Part shown: piece by piece, positions 1 through 6,734 of the stretch
Layout: each line of letters starts with the position of its first letter
Position numbering within the stretch: the first letter of the stretch is position 1
NCBI RefSeq assembly: GCF_000702205.1
Contig: NZ_JNKW01000006.1
Span: 1 to 64,000 of the forward strand
DNA: 64,000 bases
Source: Lachnospira multipara LB2003
GTDB taxonomy: Bacteria; Bacillota; Clostridia; Lachnospirales; Lachnospiraceae
Direction: 5' to 3'
Position numbers and translations under genes: made by a program
Notes under the pieces: model-generated
Told to the model about the DNA's origin: nothing
What the model saw: only the letters and a program-made list of their open reading frames with translations
The model's database searches: none

Positions 1-740
1 TCTTTTATCCATTCTATCGGAATTCCGGTATTCTTATGCCACGCCTTATTATATCGGATACAAGAGCCGGCATGATCTTTTTCTCCGCAAATTAAAATAG
101 AAGGGCACTTAATCTCATATGGCAAATTGGCCTCCATTGCTTCCGCCAATATCCGATAGCCATGACCTGCTATTTTTGCATATCTCTCCTGATCACCATT
201 ATAGGTCATCATCATATTATGCATTATTTTTCTTCCATAGCTCGACCTAGCAACACCATTCGTTCCCAGCTTCAAAAGAGACTTCCAAGGATAGTGTCGA
301 TACACCGGCTCCATTCGCTTCAATAGCCAAATTTCTGCGGCCGTCACGTACCTACGCTGTAAAGGTGCCGAATCCACAGAAACAAAACCCTTTAACTTTT
401 CAGGATAAAGCTGTGCATACGCCTGTCCAACGTAACCGCCCATAGACTGACCAATAATTATAGGATGGTCAAATCCCTCTTTTACCAGAATTTCGTCTAG
501 CCATCTTGCTTTATCCATCAAATTAAAATCAAAGCGAAATGGCCAAGAAGCAGCATGCCCAGGTGCATCCCATACAAAAACCGGATACTTACTTTCAAAA
601 TATTCAATTTGCTTTTCAAACAATCTGTGATCTGCGGTAAGTCCAGGTAAAAAGACTAACTGCAACTCACTATTTATTGACTCTTTATTTATCCAATAAT
701 GTATATTGCCACATGGAGTAGCATATATTTGTTCTGTCAT
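1..740 (-). CDS. alpha/beta hydrolase, C-terminus cut by window edge
   Basis: The frame is open from ATG at 740 to the window edge, giving 246 residues without a stop. The nucleophile elbow GQSMGG (residues 97-102, Ser99) and the preceding oxyanion region LVFLPGLTADHRLF near residue 28 are typical of the alpha/beta hydrolase fold. A CGEKDH motif near the end is where the acidic residue of the triad is expected; the catalytic His would lie beyond base 1. A GGAGGGG ribosome site sits just before the start. The substrate cannot be told. It could be an esterase, lipase or C-C hydrolase. It is read toward the window edge and separated from marR by about 65 bases. Confidence 0.85.
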   Translation of the reverse strand, partial: MTEQIYATPCGNIHYWINKESINSELQLVFLPGLTADHRLFEKQIEYFESKYPVFVWDAPGHAASWPFRFDFNLMDKARWLDEILVKEGFDHPIIIGQSMGGYVGQAYAQLYPEKLKGFVSVDSAPLQRRYVTAAEIWLLKRMEPVYRHYPWKSLLKLGTNGVARSSYGRKIMHNMMMTYNGDQERYAKIAGHGYRILAEAMEANLPYEIKCPSILICGEKDHAGSCIRYNKAWHKNTGIPIEWIK

Positions 741-805
741 AATTCCCCTCCAGAATATTATATTAAAAATCCAAACTCCTCTACAAGATGGGTTATTAGG
801 TGATA

Positions 806-1222
806 TTATTTTTGAAATCTTTGCTGCAATATCTCTAGTGAATGGTATACCTGATTATATTGTTCATCTGTCCATTCACTTGTCAGCTTTTCATTAAATG
901 AAGCCAAGGCTTTTGATAATTTCGGATATATTTCATGTCCTGCCTCAGTAAGATATAATTTCTTGTTTCGTTTATCCTTTTGATCTATATCGCGTCGAAT
1001 AAGTCCCTTGTTTTCCAAAGCCTTAACAGCTCTTGCGGTCGCCGACTTATCTACGCTTACAAGCTCCGTAAGTCTATCTTGGGTAATCCCATCTTCATGT
1101 GCCAATGCCATAAAGTAAAGCTCTTCCCCTACGGTTATTCCAAATGGCTCAACAACGTCCTTTAATTCCATCGCAATTTCTCTTGAAAGAAGAGAAATGA
1201 TTCGCCCTATACTTGGTTTCAT
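806..1222 (-). CDS. MarR-family transcriptional regulator
   Basis: The 138-residue protein has the MarR layout. A helical N-terminus leads into a winged helix with recognition region SVDKSATARAVKALENKGL and wing RDIDQKDKRNKKLYLT (about residues 58-100), followed by a helical dimerisation tail. MarR proteins usually bind short palindromes and are released by small phenolic or oxidant ligands. The start ATG overlaps the stop of the upstream membrane-protein gene by 4 bases (ATGA), so the two are translationally coupled. A 20-bp palindrome at 1535-1554 overlaps the -35 box of this operon and is the obvious autoregulatory operator. The ligand is unknown. Confidence 0.92.
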   Translation of the reverse strand: MKPSIGRIISLLSREIAMELKDVVEPFGITVGEELYFMALAHEDGITQDRLTELVSVDKSATARAVKALENKGLIRRDIDQKDKRNKKLYLTEAGHEIYPKLSKALASFNEKLTSEWTDEQYNQVYHSLEILQQRFQK

Positions 1223-1494
1223 TTTGAGATCTCCTTCTTTTGTAACAGCTTATCTAAAACAACGTTCCACAAAACACTAACTACATATCCATACACTATA
1301 GATTTAGAGAGTGAGCCAAAGTAAAACATCCAAAATCCTTCGCTATAGCCCTTTATCCTAAGAAGTCCGGTCAAGGACAGTATTGATGTAAAAAAAATTG
1401 CAGGTAATATTATTTTTCCAGTGTTTGCTAATAACATAATATTACTCATTGTAAATCCCATAAGAACAGGGAAAATGTATCTCTTATACTTCAT
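1219..1494 (-). CDS. small membrane protein, DUF2798-like
   Basis: I chose the ATG at 1494 because it follows AAAGGAG at good spacing; an upstream ATG at 1530 lacks a ribosome site. The 91-residue product is nearly all membrane: segments lie at about residues 6-22, 24-42 and 55-80, with a charged Lys-rich tail. The opening KRYIFPVLMGFTMSNIM resembles DUF2798 proteins, small three- or four-helix proteins often paired with MarR regulators. It is first in the operon and overlaps marR by 4 bases, which suggests that it is the target gene under MarR control. The biochemical role is unknown. Confidence 0.7.
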   Translation of the reverse strand: MKYKRYIFPVLMGFTMSNIMLLANTGKIILPAIFFTSILSLTGLLRIKGYSEGFWMFYFGSLSKSIVYGYVVSVLWNVVLDKLLQKKEISK

Positions 1495-1520
1495 TTTATG
1501 ACTCCTTTCTTTGTAATTGA

Positions 1521-1554
1521 AATATATCATAACTTTAGTTGACGTGTCAACTAA
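1521..1554 (-). promoter_or_regulatory. promoter and MarR operator of the membrane-protein/marR operon
   Basis: On the minus strand TTGACA (1545-1550) and TATATT (1521-1526) are 18 bases apart, a good sigma-A promoter. The -35 box lies inside a palindrome at 1535-1554 with 9-base arms, TTAGTTGAC and GTCAACTAA, around a 2-base spacer. This size and symmetry suit a MarR dimer, and its position would block RNA polymerase. Confidence 0.75.
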
Positions 1555-1592
1555 TATTTTCAGTAACGTTTACTGTGCCATTTCTTCCCTAC

Positions 1593-1635
1593 AAAAAAAG
1601 GCCCAGAACCATTGATTTTACAATGATTCTGAGCT
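1593..1635 (-). terminator. Rho-independent terminator, copy 1 of a repeated element
   Basis: On the minus strand CAGAATCATTG and CAATGGTTCTG form an 11-bp stem (one G-T pair) around a 6-base loop, followed by GGCC and seven T. It ends transcripts of the XRE operon or of the short reading frame at 1655-1759. The same 42-base element recurs at 5841-5882 with a single-base difference, so the copies probably travelled with mobile DNA. Confidence 0.8.
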
Positions 1636-1654
1636 ACAGTCGTCATAGGTAATC

Positions 1655-1759
1655 CTATAAATAGGTTTTGCTCCCGTAGGCTTTACTATCGCTTGATGAT
1701 CGTACTGGTCGATCCGCATTTGCAATGTGTATTTTTTGCACATTGCTTTCTCGAATCAA
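1655..1759 (-). CDS. possible 34-residue peptide, TTG start
   Basis: A GAGGAGAAAG ribosome site lies directly before TTG at 1759, opening a 34-codon frame that reads MIRESNVQKIHIANADRPV and ends at TAG just before the shared terminator. The peptide is basic and has no membrane segment. The strong ribosome site and position between the XRE gene and terminator are the only support. It may instead be the head of a deleted gene. Confidence 0.35.
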   Translation of the reverse strand: MIRESNVQKIHIANADRPVRSSSDSKAYGSKTYL

Positions 1760-1848
1760 TTCTTTCTCCTCAAAAATATTATTTACATGCCTCGTAATTA
1801 TTGTCTATCCTGCTTAATTCCTGATAATAATTTTTCAATTAATCCAGC

Positions 1849-2181
1849 CTATTGTTTTAAAGCCTCTATATACCCCAACAATCTTTCTTTTTGCGATTTA
1901 TTAAGACTTTCCATTTCAATCAAAAGATCATATTCCTTTGTGCCTTTTGTAACCACTCGATAATCCAACTCCTCTACAGATTGAACTGTGTCCTGCAACA
2001 ATTCATACGGTGTTACATTTAACGCCTTACAAATAATCATTATTTTATCTGCAGACGGATTCGTTTTCTTTCGTTTCCAATCACTAATAGTACTCTGTGC
2101 TATTCCTGTAGCTTTCGAAAAATCCATCTGTGTAATTTCACGTTCTTCCATTAATTTAAAAATGCGTTCACTAATTGTCAT
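1849..2181 (-). CDS. XRE-family helix-turn-helix regulator
   Basis: The 110-residue protein begins with a classic lambda-repressor-like HTH at about residues 5-62. Helices 2-3 read MDFSKATGIAQSTISDWKRK, followed by NPSADKIMIICKALNVTPYEL, the usual family signature. The C-terminal 45 residues are charged and helical, probably for dimerisation (KEYDLLIEMESLNKSQKERL). Its start overlaps the end of the 147-residue gene upstream by 11 bases, so the two form a coupled operon. It likely represses its own operon through the inverted repeat at 2657-2677. A phage-type repressor or the antitoxin half of a toxin-antitoxin pair are both possible. Confidence 0.9.
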   Translation of the reverse strand: MTISERIFKLMEEREITQMDFSKATGIAQSTISDWKRKKTNPSADKIMIICKALNVTPYELLQDTVQSVEELDYRVVTKGTKEYDLLIEMESLNKSQKERLLGYIEALKQ

Positions 2182-2614
2182 TTTCTGCTCCTTTATCCAT
2201 CATGCTTTCTTCCACCCAGGCCTTAAACTCATCCGGGCATGCTACTATCCACTCAAAGAAATAAGAGGTTAGATTCTCAAGTGTAATTCCAAAATCTTTC
2301 AATGTATTTCGATTTAAGAAGTCGTAAACTTCGCTTTCCATAGAAAGTGAATATCCATCCTCCGAATCTGTTACACTAACTGGGTTTTCATAAAGCCTTT
2401 GCAATACTAACGCTCTGATAAAATCATCCATTTCTATTGTATTTTCTTTATCTAAATCGACCTTACCAAACAGTCGCTCATACAAATCAGAAGACATAAG
2501 GATTCTATCTGTATCAAATATTTTACATTTGACAGGATTTCCATAAACCTTATAAAAATCATCTGAATCAAATTTTTCTATCAATTCTCTAGAAGAAATC
2601 TCAGGATAAAACAT
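2171..2614 (-). CDS. hypothetical protein paired with the XRE regulator
   Basis: This 147-residue acidic, soluble protein is first in the operon with the XRE regulator. A very strong ribosome site (GAGGAGGG) precedes the ATG at 2614. There is no signal peptide or membrane segment, and I recognise no catalytic motif. The C-terminal part (about 95-140) looks helical and includes FFEWIVACPDEFKAWVE. Overlap with the XRE gene, plus a shared promoter with a repressor-type repeat, resembles toxin-antitoxin or phage-control modules, but no known toxin fold is visible. Function unknown. Confidence 0.65.
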   Translation of the reverse strand: MFYPEISSRELIEKFDSDDFYKVYGNPVKCKIFDTDRILMSSDLYERLFGKVDLDKENTIEMDDFIRALVLQRLYENPVSVTDSEDGYSLSMESEVYDFLNRNTLKDFGITLENLTSYFFEWIVACPDEFKAWVEESMMDKGAENDN

Positions 2615-2656
2615 AGCTTTCCCTCCTCGCTACCTTTTTGCATTTATACGTTCTTT

Positions 2657-2708
2657 CGTATATCATCCGTATATACGTTATATTACTTCCATATTCTAGC
2701 AATGTCAA
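2657..2708 (-). promoter_or_regulatory. promoter and inverted-repeat operator of the XRE operon
   Basis: On the minus strand TTGACA (2703-2708) and TAATAT (2680-2685) are exactly 17 bases apart, a near-consensus promoter. Just downstream, at 2657-2677, CGTATAT and ATATACG form an inverted repeat with a 7-base spacer over the expected transcription start, a good place for XRE repressor binding. Confidence 0.7.
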
Positions 2709-2811
2709 GATGCTATGTCATCATTATTTTTATACCAGACAGTACTGCGACCGTACTTTTTACAGTCATTTATCTCCATCCAATATTTCTGTAAGAAAAA
2801 GTTTTGTGGTA

Positions 2812-3315
2812 CTAACGATTAGTACCACGATTGTTTTCTATGTACTGAGCAAAATCAATTACCTTTGCTGGCTCTCTCTTAGCAGCAATCCCTAATCGTT
2901 CCATGTCTAATTTAAAAAGTTCACTCGGATGTCCATACGCATCAAATCCCTCTGGCTGGCAGATATCTCTGTTCAGATACTCACTAAGTTCCCATTGATA
3001 CTTTGCTTCTTTATCCAACTTTTTATCAAAATACTGTGCATCCATTACCATTCTGTTAATGCCACCAACCGATTTCCTACCATGAGTTTTTGTTACAGTT
3101 GTATCGCCTGACATTTTAAAATACTGTTCTATCCGATCCTCGGAGTATCCCATTTCCTGCATCACGCTATGAATCACACGGCTGATATACATTGTATAGT
3201 TATTCCAGTTTCTTGGTTCAATATCTGTCCATTCCTCTAATCTCATGCTTTGTCGCATGATAATCGCCTTCATGATTTCTTTTATATGTTCCCTTATAAG
3301 GATTTTCTCCAACAT
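2812..3315 (-). CDS. DUF6933-like protein, probably lacking its N-terminal half
   Basis: Residues 40-95, with a helix followed by the motif TVTKTHGRKSVGGINRMV, resemble the second half of DUF6933-type proteins (ITKTxNRSVxGxM). The first half expected of that family, a beta-strand region, is absent; in its place is a short Met-rich segment. Downstream residues (AKYQWELSEYLNRDIC to the end) are helical. No clear ribosome site precedes the ATG at 3315, and the DNA just upstream carries a fragment of an unrelated AlbA_2 gene. I infer a truncated or chimeric remnant rather than an intact gene. The family match is from memory of its motif and is tentative. Confidence 0.45.
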   Translation of the reverse strand: MLEKILIREHIKEIMKAIIMRQSMRLEEWTDIEPRNWNNYTMYISRVIHSVMQEMGYSEDRIEQYFKMSGDTTVTKTHGRKSVGGINRMVMDAQYFDKKLDKEAKYQWELSEYLNRDICQPEGFDAYGHPSELFKLDMERLGIAAKREPAKVIDFAQYIENNRGTNR

Positions 3316-3329
3316 ATACCGGACGCATA

Positions 3330-3494
3330 TTAAAATCGTTCATTCGGATCAGTCTTGGTTTTATCTTCTCTTACTCCAAGTATGATATATCCACCTTTTG
3401 TATTGGCAAATGCAGAATATGACTCATACACAGATTTTGGCACGCTTTTTCCTGTTCTTTTCGTACTTCTTATGCGTATCATTTGATACGCTTT
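3330..3494 (-). pseudogene. fragment of an AlbA_2 (Schlafen-type) domain protein
   Basis: The minus strand reads through 54 codons ending at TAA 3330-3332. It contains SVYESYSAFANTKGGYIILG followed by VREDK, the hallmark of the AlbA_2 (formerly AAA_4) domain: a conserved Ala-Phe-Ala-Asn-Thr then Gly-Gly and the I-L-G-V strand. Only the middle of the roughly 120-residue domain is present. The frame is cut upstream by a TGA next to an 18-bp perfect palindrome (3474-3491), and the rest of the protein is absent. It is a decayed relic. Confidence 0.6.
3474..3491. repeat. 18-bp perfect palindrome at the edge of the AlbA_2 remnant
   Basis: GCGTATCA and TGATACGC flank a 2-base spacer. It lies where the AlbA_2 reading frame breaks. 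It may be an old recombination junction or a binding site. From here to 3678 I see no intact gene, only a second weak inverted repeat (TATCACGA...TCGTGATA) near 3637-3662. Confidence 0.5.
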
Positions 3495-3678
3495 TCAGTA
3501 TATTCATACCGTTCGAATTCGATAGTTCCAAATCTATTTCTCATGGTAAATCATGTTAAATACGGCATTCTTATTTTCCACAATTACATGAAATGCCTTA
3601 TATTTCTTGTGCTTTTCGAAGAAATCGTATCATAATATTATCACGAGGCGCATCATCGTGATACTATAACTATATCGT

Positions 3679-4041
3679 TTATGCAAGACATATTTTTATT
3701 TCATTTTTTTGAAATCGATACAAATAGGCTTTTAAAGTTGCTTCACGATAACTTTGAATAATCGGATTAGCTGAATTGACGTGGTAATCATAGAGAACAA
3801 TAACCTCAAATTCTTTTAACCATTTTAATAATTGATTCCAATCCTCTTCTGTATCCACTTGTTCGTCGATATCTGCAATACTTATTTTTCGTATTAATGT
3901 TTTATTTATATCAAACAAGCAATAGTCGCAGCGATAATCCAGTATACATTTAACATCACCCTCAAAAACAGGGAAGTCATTTATATTTATGTCTTCATAA
4001 TTACAGTTAAGAAGAAATTTTTGATAAATATATTTACTCAT
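3679..4041 (-). CDS. hypothetical protein, possible immunity protein
   Basis: The product is a 120-residue soluble acidic protein with no signal peptide. It has paired aromatic/acidic stretches (FPVFEGDVKCILDYRCDYC; EEDWNQLLKWLKEFEVIVLY). I do not recognise a family. It is the last gene of a tightly packed minus-strand series and starts 5 bases after the stop of its neighbour at 4046. Position behind a toxin-like gene, small size and acidity fit an immunity protein, but this is inference from context only. Confidence 0.55.
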   Translation of the reverse strand: MSKYIYQKFLLNCNYEDININDFPVFEGDVKCILDYRCDYCLFDINKTLIRKISIADIDEQVDTEEDWNQLLKWLKEFEVIVLYDYHVNSANPIIQSYREATLKAYLYRFQKNEIKICLA

Positions 4042-4045
4042 GGCA

Positions 4046-4405
4046 TTACTCCAAATAAATATCTATTTCCCAAAAAGTTCCCGCCTGGATAGCACATTCC
4101 AAAGAGTCTATAACTTTTTTAATAGCTTTTTCTGCAATGTCATTTTTTTGCTTATTTAACATTTTATTAGCAGACTGTAATGCCTCCTTCAAATTTTCAT
4201 TAACGATTCGCTCTTCTTCGCAGACATCAATTATTGTTCCGAATCTTTCATCAAACTCTTGAAATAGGCCTTTAGGTTGTCTCAAAATATCATACTCCTC
4301 TTGAGTAAGTTCAAATGTCTTAACATTTGACATTTCTTCATCATAACCTTCAAATTCTTCTATCCCTATTTTATTTAATGGAACATTCATATAATATACA
4401 AACAT
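4046..4405 (-). CDS. hypothetical acidic protein, possible immunity protein
   Basis: This 119-residue protein is acidic (FEGYDEEMSN, EEEYD-like clusters). The second half is a predicted coiled coil with ERIVNENLKEALQSANKMLN, ending in AGTFWEIDIYLE. No membrane segment or catalytic motif is seen. It begins 9 bases after the end of the toxin-like gene at 4415 with an AGGTGAG ribosome site, so it is probably the partner of that gene. The assignment rests on gene order; the sequence itself is not familiar. Confidence 0.55.
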   Translation of the reverse strand: MFVYYMNVPLNKIGIEEFEGYDEEMSNVKTFELTQEEYDILRQPKGLFQEFDERFGTIIDVCEEERIVNENLKEALQSANKMLNKQKNDIAEKAIKKVIDSLECAIQAGTFWEIDIYLE

Positions 4406-4414
4406 TTACTCACC

Positions 4415-4834
4415 TCACATTCTCTTTTTAATCATATAATGAGTCGCCTTCTGAAACTCCGACTTACTTCTACCTCGTTTTTTCCCGTTGCTCTCAACTA
4501 CATTATATGCGTCGTCACCAAATTGGTCTAAGTACTGTCGTTTTCTGGTTTTTTTAGTTAAATCTTGTACTCGCAAATATCCACTAACATCAGCGACAAC
4601 TGCCTTAGTTCCGTCAGCACTATAGTAAATTATCTTACTCCCAACCACAACTGGTTTTGCACCAGGAGCAACAACAGATACAACATCATTAATATCCACT
4701 GTGTCCCATCCAACTCCATATTCAGCTTTTCTTGCATATCCTTGCTGAATCAGATCAGCTATCATTGAATCTCTTGTTGCCGCATCCTTCTGTGAGCTAA
4801 CTGCTTCTGAGTAATCTGTTTTAGCATCAGACAT
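4415..4834 (-). CDS. putative polymorphic-toxin C-terminal domain protein
   Basis: This 139-residue protein has an Ala/Val-rich N-terminal part and a strongly basic C-terminus (KKTRKRQYLDQFGDDAYNV, then RGRSKSEFQKATHYMIKKRM). The pattern K-S-E-F-x-x-x-T-H-Y-x-I-K-K-R resembles the end of several short domains found at the tips of polymorphic toxins (type 33-like), many of them nucleases or RNA-binding toxins. It has an AAGGAGG ribosome site, and its ATG overlaps the preceding stop (TAATG). It carries no secretion or delivery domain, so it would need a carrier or act as a detached cassette. The toxin call is inferred from the C-terminal pattern and neighbours. Confidence 0.5.
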   Translation of the reverse strand: MSDAKTDYSEAVSSQKDAATRDSMIADLIQQGYARKAEYGVGWDTVDINDVVSVVAPGAKPVVVGSKIIYYSADGTKAVVADVSGYLRVQDLTKKTRKRQYLDQFGDDAYNVVESNGKKRGRSKSEFQKATHYMIKKRM

Positions 4835-5010
4835 TATACTACCTCCTTCCTACGACTAAGACGTTGAAAGTCGGTAAAGACTTTATATTGTACTCCGTAT
4901 TCATCTAAAATATGAGCATATTCCGGTTTTAATTTACCATCAAAGAATGCTGTTTCAACGAGTGACACTCTAAAACCTTCATCAACAAGATTCTCTTTAC
5001 TTTTTGCCAT
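4834..5010 (-). CDS. short protein sharing the N-terminus of the DUF4417 protein
   Basis: I chose the ATG at 5010, which follows GAGGAAGAG; the longer frame to 5049 only extends into the upstream gene. The 58-residue product begins KENLVDEGFRVSLVETAFFDG. This nearly matches the first 24 residues of the DUF4417 protein at 6057-6734, then diverges into an unrelated tail (EYGVQYKVFTDFQRL). It overlaps the upstream putative immunity gene by 14 bases, just as the DUF4417 gene overlaps its own immunity paralogue. It looks like a truncated or rearranged copy in a duplicated cassette. Function unknown. Confidence 0.6.
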   Translation of the reverse strand: MAKSKENLVDEGFRVSLVETAFFDGKLKPEYAHILDEYGVQYKVFTDFQRLSRRKEVV

Positions 5011-5341
5011 TCTCTTCCTCCCACTTGAGGATATTCTCACAACTTTCAATCACCCCTGCAATATTATACTTGGAACATTCTTTAGGAAATTTTGTCATGA
5101 GAGTTTTATATCCTTCTACAAGTTCTTTACTTGAATATTTATCGACAATATCATCAATTACTTCACTTATCCAAGAGAACTCTTCAGCGGTACATTCAGT
5201 CTTTAAGAACTCAATTGTAGATGGAATGTCTTCAGAGAGAATTTCAATTTTCTTTTTTCGGCATTGTTCAATACCATAATCCCATTCATCATCTGTTTCT
5301 TCATGTTTTTTTATTACTTCTCTAAAACTATTTATATCCAT
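4997..5341 (-). CDS. putative EndoU-toxin immunity protein, copy 2
   Basis: The 114-residue acidic helical protein is a clear paralogue of the protein at 6718-7065. Both start MDI-FREVIK and share DIPSTI-FLK, CTAEE-SWISEVIDD and CAKYNIAG-like stretches over the whole length. Its ATG overlaps by one base the stop of a broken toxin tail (TAATG), exactly as copy 1 overlaps the EndoU-like gene. That repeated linkage is the reason for calling it an immunity protein. Here the matching toxin has been reduced to its last 31 codons, so this is an orphan immunity gene that may protect against kin toxins. Confidence 0.65.
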   Translation of the reverse strand: MDINSFREVIKKHEETDDEWDYGIEQCRKKKIEILSEDIPSTIEFLKTECTAEEFSWISEVIDDIVDKYSSKELVEGYKTLMTKFPKECSKYNIAGVIESCENILKWEEENGKK

Positions 5342-5436
5342 TATTTTCTACCGCCTTTCTTCCCAGGTTGCTTTGAATCTGGAAAAATCGTGCCAATTTG
5401 ACCATTTGTTTTAAATTCCTCATGATTAAATGTAAT
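5341..5436 (-). pseudogene. C-terminal tail of a second EndoU-like toxin
   Basis: Reading minus from 5436, 31 codons end at TAA 5341-5343. The last part, GQIGTIFPDSKQPGKKGGRK, matches the tail of the intact EndoU-like protein (IIATIFPDSNQPTKKRGKK). A TAG stands just upstream and the rest of the domain is missing. The remnant keeps the TAATG overlap with its immunity gene, showing that the toxin was lost by deletion and not by point decay alone. Confidence 0.65.
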
Positions 5437-5453
5437 CTACACTAATCCAGTAT

Positions 5454-5681
5454 TTATTTCACTATTGCTTTATCTCCATAAAATTGCATTAACATTAGAA
5501 TCATGGTACTTCCTGAAAGGATTCCATCCATAATACCTGCTGGTAATAAAAACATCATTAAGGTAAGAGTAATGGAAGAAATAATTAGAGACAAGGCCAA
5601 CCCCCACATTCGATTTTTAAGTAGACCTATTGCTCCTATTAATCGAATGACTCCATATATTGCCCCCATAACCATCATCAT
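5454..5681 (-). pseudogene. small membrane protein, probably N-terminally truncated
   Basis: The frame from the ATG cluster at 5681 gives 75 residues with two or three hydrophobic helices (GAIYGVIRLIGAIGLL; LALSLIISSITLTLMMFLL; TMILMLMQFYG). No ribosome site precedes this ATG. The same frame stays open a further 20 or so codons upstream, reading plausible protein (GIKYWSKTPYFQDNLY), before a TGA. That suggests the true start was lost. It lies between the DUF4417 gene and the broken toxin tail, and its family is not recognised. Confidence 0.45.
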
Positions 5682-5840
5682 ATAAAGATTATCTTGAAAA
5701 TATGGAGTTTTTGACCAATATTTAATTCCCCAATTTCCAAAATTTCACTCTTCCATGTAGTCATTACATCCAATATCTATCATAAAAAGTTGTACTATAA
5801 CTCGTCAAGCTGCAATTGAGAAAAAGGTATCAGCAAGCAT

Positions 5841-5882
5841 AAAAAAAGCCCAGAACCATTGATTTTACAATGATTCTGAGCT
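5841..5882 (-). terminator. Rho-independent terminator, copy 2 of the repeated element
   Basis: This is the same hairpin and T-tract as at 1593-1635, differing by one base. On the minus strand it lies about 175 bases beyond the DUF4417 gene and probably ends that operon. The flanks (5682-5840 and 5883-6056) hold no recognisable gene. The stretch at 6004-6046 repeats the motif TTATCA three times, as does 9494-9526 near the guaA boundary. Confidence 0.75.
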
Positions 5883-6056
5883 CTCGTGGATTACTCAAAT
5901 TTCCTAACTAAACCTGTGTCTCAAACATTTTTGTTAGGGTTTTCTGTTACGATTTGATTCCATTTGGTTTCAGCTGTCCATATCACACGGACTATATCAG
6001 CTAATGTTATCAAATTATTATCATGGAAGTGTTATCAAACCGGTTAAGGTGCACAA

Positions 6057-6734
6057 CTATTTTGTGGTTTTCATTCTTGTTATCCAATCAGGAAACTGCA
6101 CAAACTTGGTCCTATCAGACAGGCCTCCAAATATTTGATTTGGCATACTACCATAGACTAAAACCACTTGTGGTTCTAATTCGTCCAACATTGCTATAAG
6201 ACCTTCCCTGAAATACCTCTTAGATTCAGCTGTCTTTATCTGCCCATAAGTACCAACAGATACAATGCTATGCTTATCAACACCCTGAAAGGCAACCTTT
6301 TCTCCAAACAATGCATCTGTATATGTACGTTCGTCACCCCATCTTATATTAGGAATCACATATATCCCATGCTGTGAAAGATAGTATCCTACAGCTCTAT
6401 TAAGATAAATATCTGCTATTTGTACACATAATGGAGCATCGATATACAATGAACAGTCTGGCGATATGACTCCGGGATACCTTTTCAAATCATCTACAAA
6501 ATCCTCAGTATCAGTAAGAATTTCCCTGAAGTTTTTATCATGTTCATAAAAACATATGAAATCACTTTTATCTGTACTGCGTTCTCTAATAGAAAATGGA
6601 ATCATTCCTTTTGGAATAATTATCTCTTTTGGTGCATCTATATGAGGGATTTCAAATTTACCATCAAAAAAGGCTGTTTCGACAAGGTCGATTCTGAATC
6701 CCTCATCTACTAAATTTTCAACCTTTTTTCCCAT
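6057..6734 (-). CDS. DUF4417 family protein
   Basis: The ATG at 6734 is preferred: GGGAGA precedes it at proper spacing, and the start then aligns with that of the short paralogue at 5010. The longer frame to 6785 merely overlaps the upstream gene. Residues 60-225 carry the DUF4417 pattern: GVISPDCSLYIDAP, a following helix with LNRAVGYYL, then VIPNIRWGDERTY and VVLVYGSMPNQIFGG. DUF4417 is a family of unknown function often found on phages and mobile elements. Residues 1-24 are shared with the 58-residue protein at 4834-5010, so the N-terminus behaves as a separate module. It overlaps the putative immunity gene by 17 bases, which ties it to the toxin cassette. Confidence 0.8.
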   Translation of the reverse strand: MGKKVENLVDEGFRIDLVETAFFDGKFEIPHIDAPKEIIIPKGMIPFSIRERSTDKSDFICFYEHDKNFREILTDTEDFVDDLKRYPGVISPDCSLYIDAPLCVQIADIYLNRAVGYYLSQHGIYVIPNIRWGDERTYTDALFGEKVAFQGVDKHSIVSVGTYGQIKTAESKRYFREGLIAMLDELEPQVVLVYGSMPNQIFGGLSDRTKFVQFPDWITRMKTTK

